Part shown: piece by piece, positions 22,726-36,692 of the stretch
Layout of the letters: the number at the start of each line of letters is the position of its first letter
Position numbering within the stretch: position 1 is the first letter of the stretch
Assembly: GCA_013399875.1 (NCBI GenBank)
Contig: VXAZ01007995.1
Location: 3,389,486 to 3,453,485, forward strand
Length of the DNA stretch: 64,000 nt
Source of the DNA: Gymnorhina tibicen
Taxonomy: Eukaryota > Chordata > Aves > Passeriformes > Artamidae
Direction of reading: 5' to 3'
Notes under the pieces: model-generated
What the model saw: the letters and a program-made list of their open reading frames with translations, nothing else
Told to the model about the DNA's origin: nothing
Database searches by the model: none
Program-made: the position numbers and the translations under genes

Positions 22726-25700
22726 GCCCAGTTTATACACGTGCACAAAGAATAACAAATGCAGGGAGAGAGGGATGGAAAAGGGAGCCAGATAAAAGCA
22801 TTATCTGAAAGCTGCATCACCACATCGGCAAGTGAGGTTTCATCAGAGGGGGCAGAGGAAATTGTTGTTTCCCCCCACCTCCCTCCAGTCCTTCACTCAC
22901 AGCCACCCCAACAGAGACCTGACCAGAAAGAGACTGAGTTGATACTGAAAAAGAGAAAATAGCCACTCCTCAGGATTATCTGGGACTACCCCAAATAAAC
23001 CCACAGAAAACAGGCTCATAAGCACTTGGTGCTCATTCAGCACAAGTCATCTGATAATCTTGGGGCAGCTTACCATGTCTGGCTAGAGAGCAGCAGGCCC
23101 AAACATTTCTGAATAGCAGACTAAGTTAGATGACTAAATATGGTCTTTTTTTATGAACTTGGAGAACCCACTTTGGAGTGCCTGGCCCAGGATTGATTCC
23201 TTTTGAGACCTAGGCCTTTGATCTCACTGCTAGACAAAATAATTAAAGGAACTGAAATACAATCAAGGTTTCTTTCCAGCTTAAAAAAAAAGAAAAAAAA
23301 TACTTGGATATCTTTGTTGGAGTCTTCAGATAAAACATCACCTAGAAAAAAGCCCATGGTGTCTCTTGAGCTTATTCCATCAGCTCCCTTCTTTTAAGCT
23401 GACATATGAATCTGCTCAGATCTTTTATTGGGAGGCAGAAAAATTGGAAGCATCAGGTAATGCCGGAGGGATGCACAACTTAAAACCAGACACTTTTTTT
23501 TCCCAGTAAGGACCATTACCTAAAATGTTCTTTTCGTACTGAATGCCTCAGCTGAAGGATTTGGCTTTGAAAGGGGGCTTCTGTTTGGAAACAGGGTTCT
23601 CTTTGTTGTTGCACACACAGATTTGGTCATTTCGGCGGTGCTTCATTTTTTCTCACCAACCTGTTTGATGGGTTCACGTTTGTGACATTTGGATGGTCTG
23701 CATCCCTCACAAAACACACAGGAAAATCCAGGTCTGGAGCAGGAAGGAGAAGAGGTCCAAATCCCGAGGCTGGGGAAGGATTTGATGGGGTCCTGCTAGC
23801 TCCTGCCACCCAGTCTGAGGTCTCAGGACTAGGTCAGAACAGCCCAGTGTCATTTTTTCTCCTCCTCAGCACAGAACTAGAGTGGCAGAGTGCTTGAGGG
23901 TTCCCTATCGGTCCAAAGGTGCCAACTGGAACCATACTTGGATTTTATACTATAAACTGTCCCAAATTAACCCTACCAGAAAAGAATATCTGGAAATATT
24001 ACATTATCAGGGGGCAGGGTGTGAACTTTGATATAAGAAAATGAATCCAAACCATTACATGAGTCTGTGAATTTGGAGTAAAGAGCCAAAAGCAGATGTG
24101 CCATAGTAACTTCAATCACCTCTCTGGAGACTTCAGGTTCTTCAAGTGGGCTGCTTCACTCATGAGGAGTAAAGGAGTCACCTCTAGTTGTTTCAGCAGA
24201 AAATTTCAATGCCTAGAGAGCAAGGGCTGAGTGAAGCCTCTGCTGCTACCAAAACCCGAACCCTGTCTCTTGGCTTAAGCTGCTGTTCAAGAGCCAGTGC
24301 CTGGAAGTTTAGTGAAAAACCAGTATCTTCCTAAAAGGGCACTGGCTTTATCCTTCATACTCACCTTCTATCATGAGAGAACTTTCTCCCCCTGCCCCCC
24401 CCCACCTCCACCTTTCCCCATGCCTTTATTTCCTGCTTTCTGTTTTTTCCTTTCATTCTGAGATCCTGGCAAGGTAGGAAGGCAGAAGACTGGATTTCCT
24501 CATCACTGAGCCAGTTAAAATGGCTATTTTGGTGACGATCCCAGCCTTGGATATGTTGCCAGCACTGAGGCAAACCCAGTGTGACCACACAGTCAGTGAG
24601 TCCTGGGCTGGCTTTGAAATCCTCTGGAGCAAGCACATCCCACTCCTTGCAAGTGCTTTGTATAGCATTCCTTAATCTTACATTTTGTTCTCTGGGAGTA
24701 CATTTGTTATTAATCACTGGCTTGCACATTAATACAGTGCTTTATAACAGTTAAACCAGATATTCCATCCTAGCAACTCAAATTAATATTTGTTTGAATA
24801 ATCTATTTAAGATGATGTCTGGCCAGCAGTGTGGTCTGGCTGGAAACACTCTGCTCTCCCAAGCGGACGTTTTCATTTGGTTTGTTCCATATTTTATTCC
24901 TCTGCTCTTGTTTTATATTGTCCCCCCAAATCTTCCATTCAAATTGCTTTCTCCAGCAATGGTTCCTCTTGCATTCAGCCCATGAAGGTCAAAGTTCTTT
25001 TTTCATTGCTTGTCCTAATCCTCTGGGACAAATGGCTCTATTGAAACCAAACATTTTTGAGGAACTTATTTTTGTAGCCTTTTGTACTACTTCAGATTCA
25101 AGCTGAGATACATATTCTGAGTACAATATATATATGTTGCATGAAACAAAATATGCTGTTTGTGTGTATGCATGTGCATCTGTATTTATTCTATCACTTT
25201 GCAGCATGGCAGTCGATGTGTCATAACACTGATGTTGTTTTAAGGATTGTCTTCTGCAAGACCAAAGTCCTCCTGTATTAATTAAATTCCACTATGATAA
25301 AAATTACACAAAACTAAAGAATAATCAGATACTGATTTGCAATGGATATAAATGTTCTCCTTTTTTGGAAGATTTGAAGTCTGAATCCAACTTCCACAGG
25401 TCAAACTTGTCTCTAAAATACACAAATGAGCAGCAACTCATGTCCAGTAGTAATTTCTCCACTGAATCATAGTCAGAGTCTGGTCCAAAGTCCTTCTGTG
25501 TTTTGAGAAAATACGAAGTTTTTTGGCTTAGGTTGGCCACAGACTGCCTTGGAAAACAAAATTTTCAGAACTGTTCATTTTCAGAATGTTGCACGGGTAA
25601 AAATTTGCTTTGACAACACCCCTCTGAGGTACAGGGATCAGTGTAATGTGCCCTGACTTCACACAATGCTGTGAACACAACCTGTGCAGTGGGAGTCAAC

Positions 25701-28682
25701 TTTGCCCGGTCAGCTCTGGACCAGATCCACAGAGAATAAATGTACGGAAAGAGGTGAAAACACAAGTTCTCCAGACCTCAGGATTTTTCAAAGCCTAAGA
25801 CACTACACATGCCCTGGGACATCATGGTTCCTTTTTAGCTAAGTATGTTTTCAGAAATCTATTTCCAGCTACTCTGACTGCAAAAAGTGTGAATGACTGC
25901 TTCCCAGTGTGTACTAAGATAAGAATTATATTGTATCATATAAAATTTTCCCCTCATCTAAAAAACTGTTTTCTGTAGCACTTTTCACTGAGACTAAAAG
26001 ACACCTTTTCTTTTCTGAGAAGAACAAATTATTTTTTTCCAGTTACAAAACAGCATGTAAACAACAATGACCAGGTTAAAAATTCACTTCTCGACCAAGG
26101 CAAATCAAGATGGGTTTTTTAAAGTATCCTCAATTAAGATTAATGGATTCTTTCTTGAAAAGCTGCATTTACCACAAAAAAAGACTTCCAAAAGCAAGTT
26201 TCACAAACCATTACATCACAGAGGATTCCCTTAATTTGAAGTCTTTCCAAAAAAAATGAGAATCATTGATACTGGGTATGTTTGATTCCCTGCTTAATTT
26301 ATATTAGTCATATAGTTGTTGCTAGAAGAAGGCAGCAGAAACCAGAGCAGTGATCTGCCGTTGTATTGTTTAAGGATTTCCCTATCCAATTTCAGATGGG
26401 GATATTTATTCCTGGAGACACAGACTGTAGCATATATCCATCATACATATATTCACATTCACCCACAGTTACATTAATCCAAGCACACACTGCAAAATTT
26501 ATACGTCCCTTTATGATAATAAAGTACAAAGCATTAATACATTGCCAAGATCCATGACCATCTCTTAAAAAAATCCATTGCCATGTTCTCCCTGGTATTC
26601 CAGAGAAAGACAAATCCTGAGTCTGATGAACCTTGCACTCTCCTGACTCCACATCCACCTCTCCTAGAAGCCAAATCTAGACTATGAAAATCCTCTCCCC
26701 AAGGATGAAGAATTACCAGAGGGCCTCAGCAGCCACAGAACCATATGAGAAATCAATCTATTCAAACTGACCATCCAACAAAAATTTCTGTGCATCCGTG
26801 AAATTTTCAATCAATCAAAAATGATAATAGCAAAACAGTGGCCCATAATTTGTATGCCTGGCAAGATATTTTTTCCTAAAGGCCAGAAAAGAGGATTAAG
26901 AACTAGAAAGATCTAGTTACAGCTGTGTCCATTTGTAGATATGTAGAAAAGCTACTGTACTGTAAGACAGATTGGGAGTTTGAACCAGATATTGATGGGT
27001 TGTTGGATCACTGAACACAGAGCATCTTTACTAGAATACAACCAGATTTTACACAAAGGAGACACCTTTAAACATTTGCAATCTCTTTTTACGTACAGCT
27101 GTTAGGAGGATGTAACAATTTCATCGTTCTGTTCTTACGTGTAAGACCTTGTCTTTGGTCTTGAGATTAGTCCAGGACAAACCTTTTCTATCAGCTCACT
27201 TCTGAAACTGAAGAGTTTTCAGCTAATCTTTGTAGAAATCTATTGCAATCAAATTTGTTCAGTACCCCATACTTACTTTAAAAGCTCTTTTTGTCCATGA
27301 CCTTGGTGGGAAAGCAGTATGCTCCATTGCTATTTTTCTTCTGTATTGTTTATGTTGAAAAGCAGCTGGTCCTTTATGAATATCCCACTATTTGACTCAA
27401 AGACTGAGTATTTTAGCTCTCTTTAGGAGTTTTGTAACTCCTCTTCTAACAGACACTTCCCTTGACCTCACTCCCACCCTCACCATCCACAGAAGATTTA
27501 CAGAAAGGGTGGAATGGGGATTTGAAAAACAAAAATGGTGTATGATTTTCATCCTGCATCACTAGAAGGCAATTTCTAACTATTAGTGGGGCCAAAACGC
27601 ACACAGTACCGACTGAGCTCATAAAAAACTATTCCTCACTGATTTATGGAACTGAGGGGAGAAGGGAAGGAGAGATTTCTCCTGAAAAACTGAGGGCCTG
27701 CTTTATGATGCTAGGGTTTGCTTTTAATAAAACTTTTGGAAAGAAGAAGCGGGAGCAAATGTTTCCGGGTTTTGGTATTATCGTTAAAAAGTTCCAGTAT
27801 TTGCTAAAACCTCCTCTAACACTAAGCGCTTGCAGCTCCCGATTAAGTCCATGGGAACTTCCAGCCCTTCCAGAACTGAACGCTCTAAATGCTGGCTCGT
27901 GGCAACCAGGTTCACATACAGCCAGTTCCCGAGTCTTTATCCAGGTTTTACTCAGCCTTTACTCAATCAAAGCTCTCGCTTAGGGGCAGTAAATAAGGAC
28001 TTTAGGAACTGGCCCAAAGGATAGGTTCCACGGCATGCAAGGCAACTCTTATTAAGTGTGGGCGTTAGTCAGCAATAAGCCCTCCTCCACCTCTTAAACA
28101 TTTGGTGTTCCCACAAGGGAAGCTATTGAAAGCCTGTGCTTTGTAAGTCCAATTCCCTTTGGTGGCTTATAACACAGCTGCTATATATTATCTTATACAT
28201 TTGACCACAAAGGTGCATTCTATAGGCAAGATTCATCCACTCCTGCCATCCCTTTTTATTCATTCACCGCTTTTCAGCATAATGTTTGGGGACCCTGTTC
28301 TCAGCCACTTGTACACTTCAGCACTTGAAACACACCAAGAGGGACAATCGCTTGACTGATATCTCCATCTCAGTATCTATACCCGTCTCTCTGTTTCTCT
28401 AGCTTTCTACCCAAGCCATTGTGTGCACCAATTGTGCTATCATAAAGCAGAGTGTTGGGCTGTTTTGTGACGATGAAGAACCATGCAATCACAAGCTTTA
28501 TTGCATACCATCCCATCCAGTGACCCCTGTTCTTATCATGAGAGCCCATTCAAGGGGAAATTACACCAGACTTCAACGGGGAAAGTGTCCCTCTGTTTCC
28601 AGGCTATTCAGGACAAAAGGTGAGAACCGCAGAACAAGCCTCTTCTGCTTTAATTGTGAAATGTTTCGAGCAATTGGAGGGG
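22726..28682. other. Unique noncoding sequence, 6 kb
   Basis: No gene and no clear repeat recognised. A C-rich run at 24388-24419 on the plus strand (G-rich on minus) is notable. AT-rich stretches lie at 25080-25160, 25920-26300 and 26800-26900. The 122-codon minus frame at 24361-24729 has no recognisable family. Confidence 0.5.
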
Positions 28683-28684
28683 NN
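28683..28684. other. Two-base assembly gap
   Basis: Two N bases lie within GGAGGGGNNGGG and are followed by an A14 run (28688-28701). The gap probably marks a G-rich and A-rich spot that the assembly could not resolve. The true length there is unknown. Confidence 0.95.
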
Positions 28685-28687
28685 GGG

Positions 28688-28701
28688 AAAAAAAAAAAAA
28701 A
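28688..28701. repeat. A14 homopolymer
   Basis: Fourteen A residues directly follow the two-base gap, so the length is unreliable. Confidence 0.85.
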
Positions 28702-31700
28702 GAAAAACTCTATTGAGATCAGGTGGTCCCATTTCCCAGAGATAAACAAGTTCAATAATATACTGGTCAACAGAGTTACCCTATCCTCAACAGGCTTTTG
28801 TTTTCTAAAAAAGGACTAAAATAACCACTTGGAAATGTTAAACCAAGGCATGGCATTTTAATATGAAAATGGAGGCCTAGTATATTTTTGGTCCCTCTGA
28901 CAACGATTGCCCTCAATTAGATCACTTATACTCAGCAAATTGGTTGCTGCAAGGGGTTTGTGATCATAAAAATAATCATACATGGCAAGTTCCTTTCAAA
29001 CCTGAGGGGTTTTTTGCTGTTGTTGGGGGTTTTTCTCTGCTTTTTGCTTATTGCCATAGTAACGACAAGTGCATATTTTGACTTGCTTCCAAAATGATAT
29101 TCAAGACTATTCTTTTCGTCCATTTTTAAGAGGAATCATTATGAATATTTGAATTATATTTTCCAATTAGGTGAACTGGAGTGTTTTCCAGCAACTCTGT
29201 TTTTTTCCCCTCGTTTACAGAAAATGGGAAATTTTTATTACACCAAGGACTTTCAAGACAATAGCTACAGAGACCATTTTCCAGTGCTGTTTGTAATATC
29301 TAATTTAGTGCTAATTTTTAATGGACGGGGTTCCATGGGGATTTGTTTGCAAATTTCATCAACTTGAGTTCCTGCTTCATTTGCTGAAATGCAGTACTTG
29401 GAATTGACCCACTGAGCAGGAACACTCTTGTTCTTTTTAAAACATTGCTGTATACTACAATAAACAGTGGCTGGTTATCAAAAATAAAATGCTTGATTGT
29501 CTACAGATTTGGAACACACATTTTTTGAGCTGGATGAGCTGTTGATTTAGATTCACCACTGACACAGCTTAAACAAACACATACATTTCATTTTAAGCCT
29601 TGAGCTTCTTCAGAAGCCAATAGGATGCGCTCAGCTCAGAACAAAAGAAATTTTATTTTTTCATATTTGCCCTGGTAATACACTCTTCAGCCTGGATCCT
29701 GAGTGGATGAAAGCCAATCCAACTTGCCAAACCCACACTTTCACCCTCCTTCAGAAGCAAAGTGTCTGTCACTTGAAAAGGAATCCAAAGCGCTCAAATC
29801 TTTAAGGGATTGCTTAAGGAAGGCTTGATATGCTCCTGTCTCTGGACTCATATCCAAAATATGTGATGTTGAGGTTTTCCTAGTGACAGCAATGGCCGTT
29901 TCAGGTGAACTTCATGAACACGCAATAGAAGGAAGCACTTTTAAACCCAGGAGCTCATTCTAGCAGAGCGTGCTTCTGGTGGTGCTGTCGTAGACACCTA
30001 GGACTTGCTGCTCAGTGGGAATCAACACCTGTAAACTCTCCAGGGAGTAAATGTTAGGGCTTGTTGCAAAATCAAGCTGTGTTTTCCACCTCCAACAGCA
30101 TGAACACAGTTAACCTGCTGAACGTTTCTGCACAGGCATAGAAACAGCCCCACACATTGAACTCATACAAGACCCATTTCCAAAAGGGGCTGTAGGTGGA
30201 AAAGTTCCTGAAACTCTAAAGGGTCATCCAGGGCCTTTCAACTTCCCTTCCAGTCTTGGCCTTGATATAGGATTGAGTCAGACTCAAGAGCCCCTGGATC
30301 TCTGAAAAGCCATATCTACTCATCTTTGTTCATGCCTTGTAGAAGCACCTTGCCCCAAGATGAAACGTAGTAGAAATGTCCAAAGCATAAAGCATTATTT
30401 ACGTGGCACTGGGGAAAGGAGCAGGAGCAGGGGGGGAGATGCAGTGAAAGGGAGTTTTTACAATGCCAAAGCATGATGGGCTCTTTGCAAACAAAGATTA
30501 AAGTTTGGATCTGCCAAGTTTCTCCAGTCACAGGCTATGGTGGATTAGACCCACAGGCTCTTTTTTCTTGTAGAGTTTCAGGCTAAGCAGGCAAACTCAA
30601 ACACTGTGCTATATCCATCCTCACTTTCATTACACCATGAAACAAGCAATTAAAAAAAAAAAGAAACCAACAAACTGTTCAAACATGTTTGATCACAAAG
30701 CACTTAAGCAACATAGAAGGAATCCACAGCTTTTGATATTACATTAATACACTAATATCTTAATCCTTTACCAGTGACAGACTACACATTTAAATCCCTA
30801 ATGGGACCTGGTTTCCAAATTACATTATTTAATGTTTATTCAGTGAATAATCCAAATAGTATTTAACACCACTGAAGAAAAAACACACACACCCCCTGGG
30901 TAGATTGTCTGCTTTTCCTTTGCTTCGTAATTACCCAACCAAGGGCCCTATTAAATAACTCCATTTTTTATGGTCTTAAAGTGAAATGAACCCTCTATTT
31001 GAACACTGCAGAAGAAACACTTCAGGCACACATGCACACTGTAAAATCCAGGTCCATGTCAAAAACTTTCCACTGATCAAGATTATTTTGATCCATTTGA
31101 GGACTTTCTAGCCAGACATATTTAATACCAAAGGGCCTGATCCAGCCCTCATTCTGGAAAGAGAACAAAAGCAAGCACCAAGGGAGCATTAAAAAAATAG
31201 TAATGGCTTGTCAATTAAATCTCTGTGTGTCAAAGAGAGGAAGTTAATTGCCTGTAAGTTTATAATATAATTAAGACACTTTCAATGGGATTTGTGCCAC
31301 CCAGCTGTGGACACAGCTGGCAGGGCTGTAATCACCCAAGCTCCCTCATTACCCAGCAGAAAGGCTCTTCCCCTCCTCTGTGGTGAGTGGTGGGGCTGGT
31401 GTTGGCAGCATGAAAACAAACCACTCTGTGCTGTGACAGCATGTCCTGATGCTTCCTTGCCTGATTCCCATGGTGCTTTCCTCCAAGCCTTGCCCAGTAG
31501 TATCCCACTCCTGTGAACCCACAGGGATGGAATATCCAACTTAGTCCCTTAGGAAAGTCAGTCCCTTGGTCAGCAGAATTCACTAATTTCCTTGGGAAAA
31601 TGTACTTGGTTCCTCTAATGAACAGAACACAAGTCCTTCACTGTGAAAGATGAGCCATTCTGAAGAGACAAGGTGTCTTCTTGCAACTCCTCCAGCAGAG

Positions 31701-33578
31701 GATCTCAACCCAACACGCACCTGCAACAACAGATGCTCCTGTTGTGGCACCCACATTTTCATGCCTCTCTTTCAAACCTGTCTCAAATAAAAGCCAGGCC
31801 TTTCGCTTCTTCTGTCAAACGTCTCTAATTAAAACTTTCAGTCTTTGCTACAGAAATCAGTTCAAGCAGATCCAGAGGCTGTGAGTTAGAAAGTGTTAGT
31901 GGAAGTAGAGATACGAAGGAAAAATGGCTTTGCCCCTTTTGGAGTGAAGAATAATTTGGGGATTCATTTGTAACAGTAATAAAACCAAGGCTTCTCAAAG
32001 AGATCTCCCTGGCTAAGATCTGCATGGTATTTATCACAAAGAACCAAAGGTGCTCATTCCAGCATTCAACTGTTTCCATTTACATAGTTAAAAAAGCAGC
32101 CAGTGCAATTCCAGAGCCCCATGTTTTGACATCAGAGCTCCTAGTAAGCTGTCAACGTTTCCATTAAAGAGCCCTGTTTGGGGAGCTGGACATCCTAAAT
32201 GCACTGCCAAGGGATTGGGCTGCTCCTCCCCTGCTAATCCACAGCCAGGCTGGGAATGAGGGGTCAGTGGAAGACTGCCCAACCCAACGCTAGCACAGGG
32301 GCTTCTGGAGAGATGCTGATTTAAAAACTGTAAGTGCACAGCCCTTAGAGTGTGCAAAGCCCTTGGTCTCAGCATGAGACATTCAACTTCCCTACCTCAA
32401 TAATACAAGCAGATTTTGTTCCCAGCATTAGTGTTCATGTTTTTATGACGTGGTTGGCTGAAAGAATTAGAGGTCTTTTCTGCAGACCAAGGCAAGCATC
32501 CCCAATATTTATATTTTTGAGAGAGCTTAGGTGGTATTTTTTTTGACTGTTGACTATAGTTTATGTTACTGGCAGCAAAGAAAAGAAGAAATAGCACCTG
32601 ATTATTTTCCTTGTGGAGCAGGGAACCTCAGTTATTAATGAGATATATGAGGTGACTTTCATACAAGCCTCACTGTAACAAAGCTCCTCATAATCACTGG
32701 CGGATTTCATCCTACCTTTATATAAGGCAGTGCATATTTATCCTTACTACCTCAAGAGGAAAGTCCAGCAATGATGAAGCAACTCCCCCAGCGTGTCCCC
32801 AGTGGTGCTGGGAACCTGCCTACATCTCATTCATCCCAGTACAAAACCCCCAAAGCAGCGTGGTGTTTTGGGGAGTGATGCTGAGAGCCAGCACAGGGCG
32901 GTGTGGACACTGCAAAAGAGAAGTCAAAACGCACGGCTCAGTCTGAGATCTAAATTCACCGGCAGGGTCAGGGAGTTATTTTACTTGCTACCACTGTGAA
33001 CTCCAGGAATGGAATCAATTAGTATTAGTTTAAAACATCATCTGTTTCAGTTTAACAGAAAGCTTCTGTTCAATGAAATACAGGGTTGGTAAATGAAAAA
33101 TAAAAGTTGGTCTGATTTTAGTAACTCCGAAGGCACTACGTTAGGTGGGGCAAAGAGGTGCATCATACATGTGCCACAAATGTGTTGTGTAACAATATAT
33201 TATTCTTGGTTTTTTTTCATGTATTCGTAGAAGAATATCCCCGCACATCATGCATGAGCACAAAGCACAAATCTGTGATTAGCAAGATGGTTCACCAGCA
33301 ACTTTGCAGATGTGTGACAGCATTTCCCTCGGTGATACTCTTGGGTGATAAACCAGCTACTTTGGAATGGATGTTTGCCCAGGAAATCAAAAGCATCTTT
33401 AAAATCACAATGGAAGAATTTCTTTCCAGGCATCCCTTCTGTCTTTAGAGAGATAAACTCTATGTGTTTGGGTGGTTTTTTTACCATAGACTTTGACAGG
33501 CTTTGGTAGGAGGATTCATTGGAGAGCTACAAAATAAGAGTTTTCCAAGGCAATGAACTTACTCCAAGCAATACAGCC
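28702..33578. other. Unique AT-rich sequence
   Basis: No gene recognised. 28840-29170 and 30620-30990 are AT-rich with many TTTAA, TTATT and ATTAC words. The TAAT/ATTA cluster at 31170-31285 is listed separately. 31290-31520 is of higher GC and has frames on both strands, but nothing recognisable. Confidence 0.5.
31170..31285. promoter_or_regulatory. TAAT/ATTA-rich block
   Basis: About seven TAAT or ATTA cores occur in about 110 bases, including GTAATGG, CAATTAAAT, GTTAATTGCC and TATAATTAAG. This resembles deeply conserved enhancer sequence in style only. AT-rich composition explains part of it. Confidence 0.25.
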
Positions 33579-33616
33579 TTTTTTTTCTTTTTTTTTCTTT
33601 TTTTTTTTTTCTTTTT
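33579..33616. repeat. Poly(T) tract with three single C interruptions
   Basis: A T-rich run of 38 bases, with T10, T8, T10-plus and T5 blocks separated by single C. It could be the reverse of an old A-tail, but no parent element is visible beside it. Confidence 0.85.
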
Positions 33617-36600
33617 ACATAAGGTTTTTAAAGTACTGTCATCCTTTCCAATTCAAAACACATTTTGGTTCCTCAGGGGGACCACTGGCTTACTCCTGAT
33701 CTAAGCATCTTACAAGGCCAACAGCATATATAGGTACCTTATAGGTAAAACAGGAGCCATGTTATTGAAAAACTGAACTTCCTTGCAGTGATCTTAGCTA
33801 TAGAAAAGAAAATCCACTGGCTGCAGTTACACCTTTTGTTTCCTACCCAGAATTATGAGACCAGAGCTAAGGGACACTACAGAGACACAGTTTAATGTTA
33901 TTGTTCCAGCAATTACTACTAAGCTGCTTGAATTTCTCATTCCAATTTTTTATTCTCTGCATGCCCCCTTCCCTCTTTTAATACTCTTTTGTCTTTTCTC
34001 TGTTTACTTTTTTGAGGGAAAAAAAAAAAAAAGCAGAGGAGGGAAGAGGACTAAGGATGCTTTTTTGTCTCCTGTCTCGTATGGATTTTAGGCATAAAGA
34101 GATAGAATGAAGGGAAAATCAGGGGAGAGAGAGCAGCTTTTTCACTTCTCCCATCCAAAAAATAACCAAAGCAACCCTAAGCAAATACTTATCTGCAAAG
34201 CTTCTTCATTTTCCAACCAGATATTCAAGGTTTCATTAGTCCCACAGGTCAATCAGCTCTACCTGCTCTGGCTGGCAGAGCAACCCTCTCCTCTCCACGT
34301 GCGATTTTCATGCTGTGAGAGCCATAACTAGTGATGGCACCACTGCCTGCACCGCACAGCTCTCCTTAATTCAGTCTGTTGGTCAAGCAACGCTGCTAAG
34401 AAACCACCATGAAGACAGCGAGAAGAAAGCAGAGGTAACTCATTCCTCAGCAGGATGATGAATTGCTGACAGAGCTGGAGAGGAAAGTCCAGCCTGGCCT
34501 CCTGCAGACACCCAGCACAGCACAATGTCAGCAAAAAAGCTGTGGAAAGGTCTAGGAAGGGAGTGGGGGGCGAGATGAAACAGCTGCTGGGCTTAGAAAT
34601 AAGTGGAAAATGGCATCACAGCCCACAGTCCACTGCAGTGAGGAAATGCAAAAGTGGAAACTTATAAATATATTTTTACATGGCGGTAATGATTTTAGCA
34701 TCTGCATAAGGCACACGAGCCAGGGCCTGGATCCCTCCTCGGTTAAATCACTTAAAGCTCTGTTCTGCCTGAAAGGAATAATCTCCTTGCTTTTATTGCT
34801 GCCTTATAAACTTTCCATCCCAATCTACTAACGAAATTAAGTGACACAAGAACTGTCAAATAAATTCTACAAGGGGGTTGTGGGAGAGGAAAGAAAGGTT
34901 TGAGCTTAGAGAGCCAGGACAGGGGGAGCACACTGAAAATGTAAAGTCCAGAAAATGAGGACAGTCATTGGGAAAGTGGCTCTAAGACCACAAAACCAAC
35001 CCTGGAGCAAGACCACCACTCCCTGCTAGATGTTTGCTACCCCTGCTACACCCCAGTTGGAGGAAGACCACTGTACGCAGGGAACTGAGACCTCCAGTGA
35101 TGAAGCATTAAGAAGCCATTCCCTTTCCAGATGGTGTAACTGATGCTGATTGACCTAAATTATGTCATGCAGTGAACACTATCAGCCCATGCTGTGTGCA
35201 CCATCTCCGATTGCGAGGGAACAATGGGGAGCAGACCAGGGGACAATGGAGGCCGCGGGAGGCTGGTCCGTGGCAGGGTCACAAGGTACAGAGTACAACA
35301 GCAGAGCAGATATTTCCAGCGAGCCTTTTCCTCTGCTATGGATCTGCCTGGCTCCTGTGCTGTGGGAGACAATGGCACGCCATCCTCCCGGGATTAAACG
35401 TGTTAGGAGGCAACTGGGAAAGCGGAGATCTGGTCTTGCTTGTGTCACTGGTTTTACCTGTCACTGCTCTTTTAAATAACATTTTTAATAGATGAGGACC
35501 AAGTCTATCCTGGATCTGACCAACACCACACAAGAGTGATCCTGGATTTGCAGAAGTGGCAGTGTGTATTCTCCATGTTGGCTCACCCAGTTTGCCTTTG
35601 CCTGAAATAACCCAATGCACACTTTCATATGCCTATAAAACAAAAGGCTGAAAGAAACCTTTTTTTTTTTACAAGGAGAGAGTTTTCCACAATTCTCAGT
35701 AATTTCTGGAGAACAATTAATTCATTTCAAGTTCTTTCTCACCCTTACATCTCAATGGATAGCTGGAGAGAGAAAAAGGAAACAGAGATCTGTATGAGAC
35801 TAGAGACAGTTTGATCTCTCTAGGGGTAAGGACATATTTATTTATGTTTATTTAGGTCTTGTTTTTATCACAGGATTATCTTCTGCAGGAGCACATATCT
35901 GGAAGATGGGAGGACAGAGGATAAACAACAAAATAAAATACATTATCTGCTTGGACCCAGATCTAAATGACCAGCATGCCTCTACATTAAATTATTATTA
36001 TGCAATATTGTTTAGATATCAATATATTTCATTGGAAAGCCTTCTCGTATTTAATTTTGACTAGTCCAGTGGCTGGTTCACTAGATACTGAATATGTAAT
36101 GGAGAATACTGAATATAGGGTTAATCAACTTAATCAGAATGGAAGCAGCACTTGGTTTATTCCAGAAAATAGTAAATGTGATGCTTATGATTTCAGAGAT
36201 CTTATTTTTAAATCTCCTTCCTAGAGCAGACCTGGCAAGGGAGGAACCCATGACAGCACAAAATTGGGGCATTTGCAGATCATAAACCTGGCCCTTGAGG
36301 AAGAAATCCCTTCTACTGATTTATATGGCCCTGAATTACCCAGGATATCAGCATAAATTTCAGCTTCCAACAAGCTATATATGAAGCCTGATTTTAGACA
36401 TAATAGCCTTGTTCTTCATGTCTTGCCCCCGGTCCCCACATGGGCATTGGAGCTCTGCTCGTTGCATTCCCTTGAAAAAAACCTAACATTGAGTGAAGCA
36501 AAGTTAATCCATTTGTCAGCATCTGCTGACCTGTGCACCTGCACTGGAGTTTGTAACAAAATCCCAAACTAGCACTGATGAGCTTCAGGTTCTGGTGAAA

Positions 36601-36666
36601 ATGGCTTGCAGAGGACATGCTACACTCCTGGAGACTTCCCCCGGGGATGCAACTCCTTGGAGAGAT
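33617..36666. other. Unique noncoding sequence
   Basis: An A14 run is at 34019-34032, at the head of a purine-rich stretch up to about 34060. 35160-35500 carries several overlapping frames on both strands, which reflects few stop codons in its GC-richer sequence, and no protein family is evident. Confidence 0.5.
34019..34032. repeat. A14 homopolymer within a purine-rich stretch
   Basis: Fourteen A residues are followed by GCAGAGGAGGGAAGAGGA. No transposon body is seen upstream. Confidence 0.85.
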
Positions 36667-36692
36667 GGATGGGTACTTGTACAAGTGCATCC
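36667..36692. repeat. Hairpin around a 12-bp perfect palindrome
   Basis: ACTTGTACAAGT (36675-36686) is self-complementary. Flanking GGATG (36667-36671) and CATCC (36688-36692) extend the pairing across a small bulge. Seen directly; no function assigned. Confidence 0.8.

Noticed and set aside
24388..24419. C-rich run as a minus-strand G-quadruplex
   Set aside because: Needs one long loop of about 12 bases, so the motif is weak.
35160..35500. Several overlapping frames on both strands
   Set aside because: Explained by GC-richer DNA with few stop codons; no frame looks preferred.
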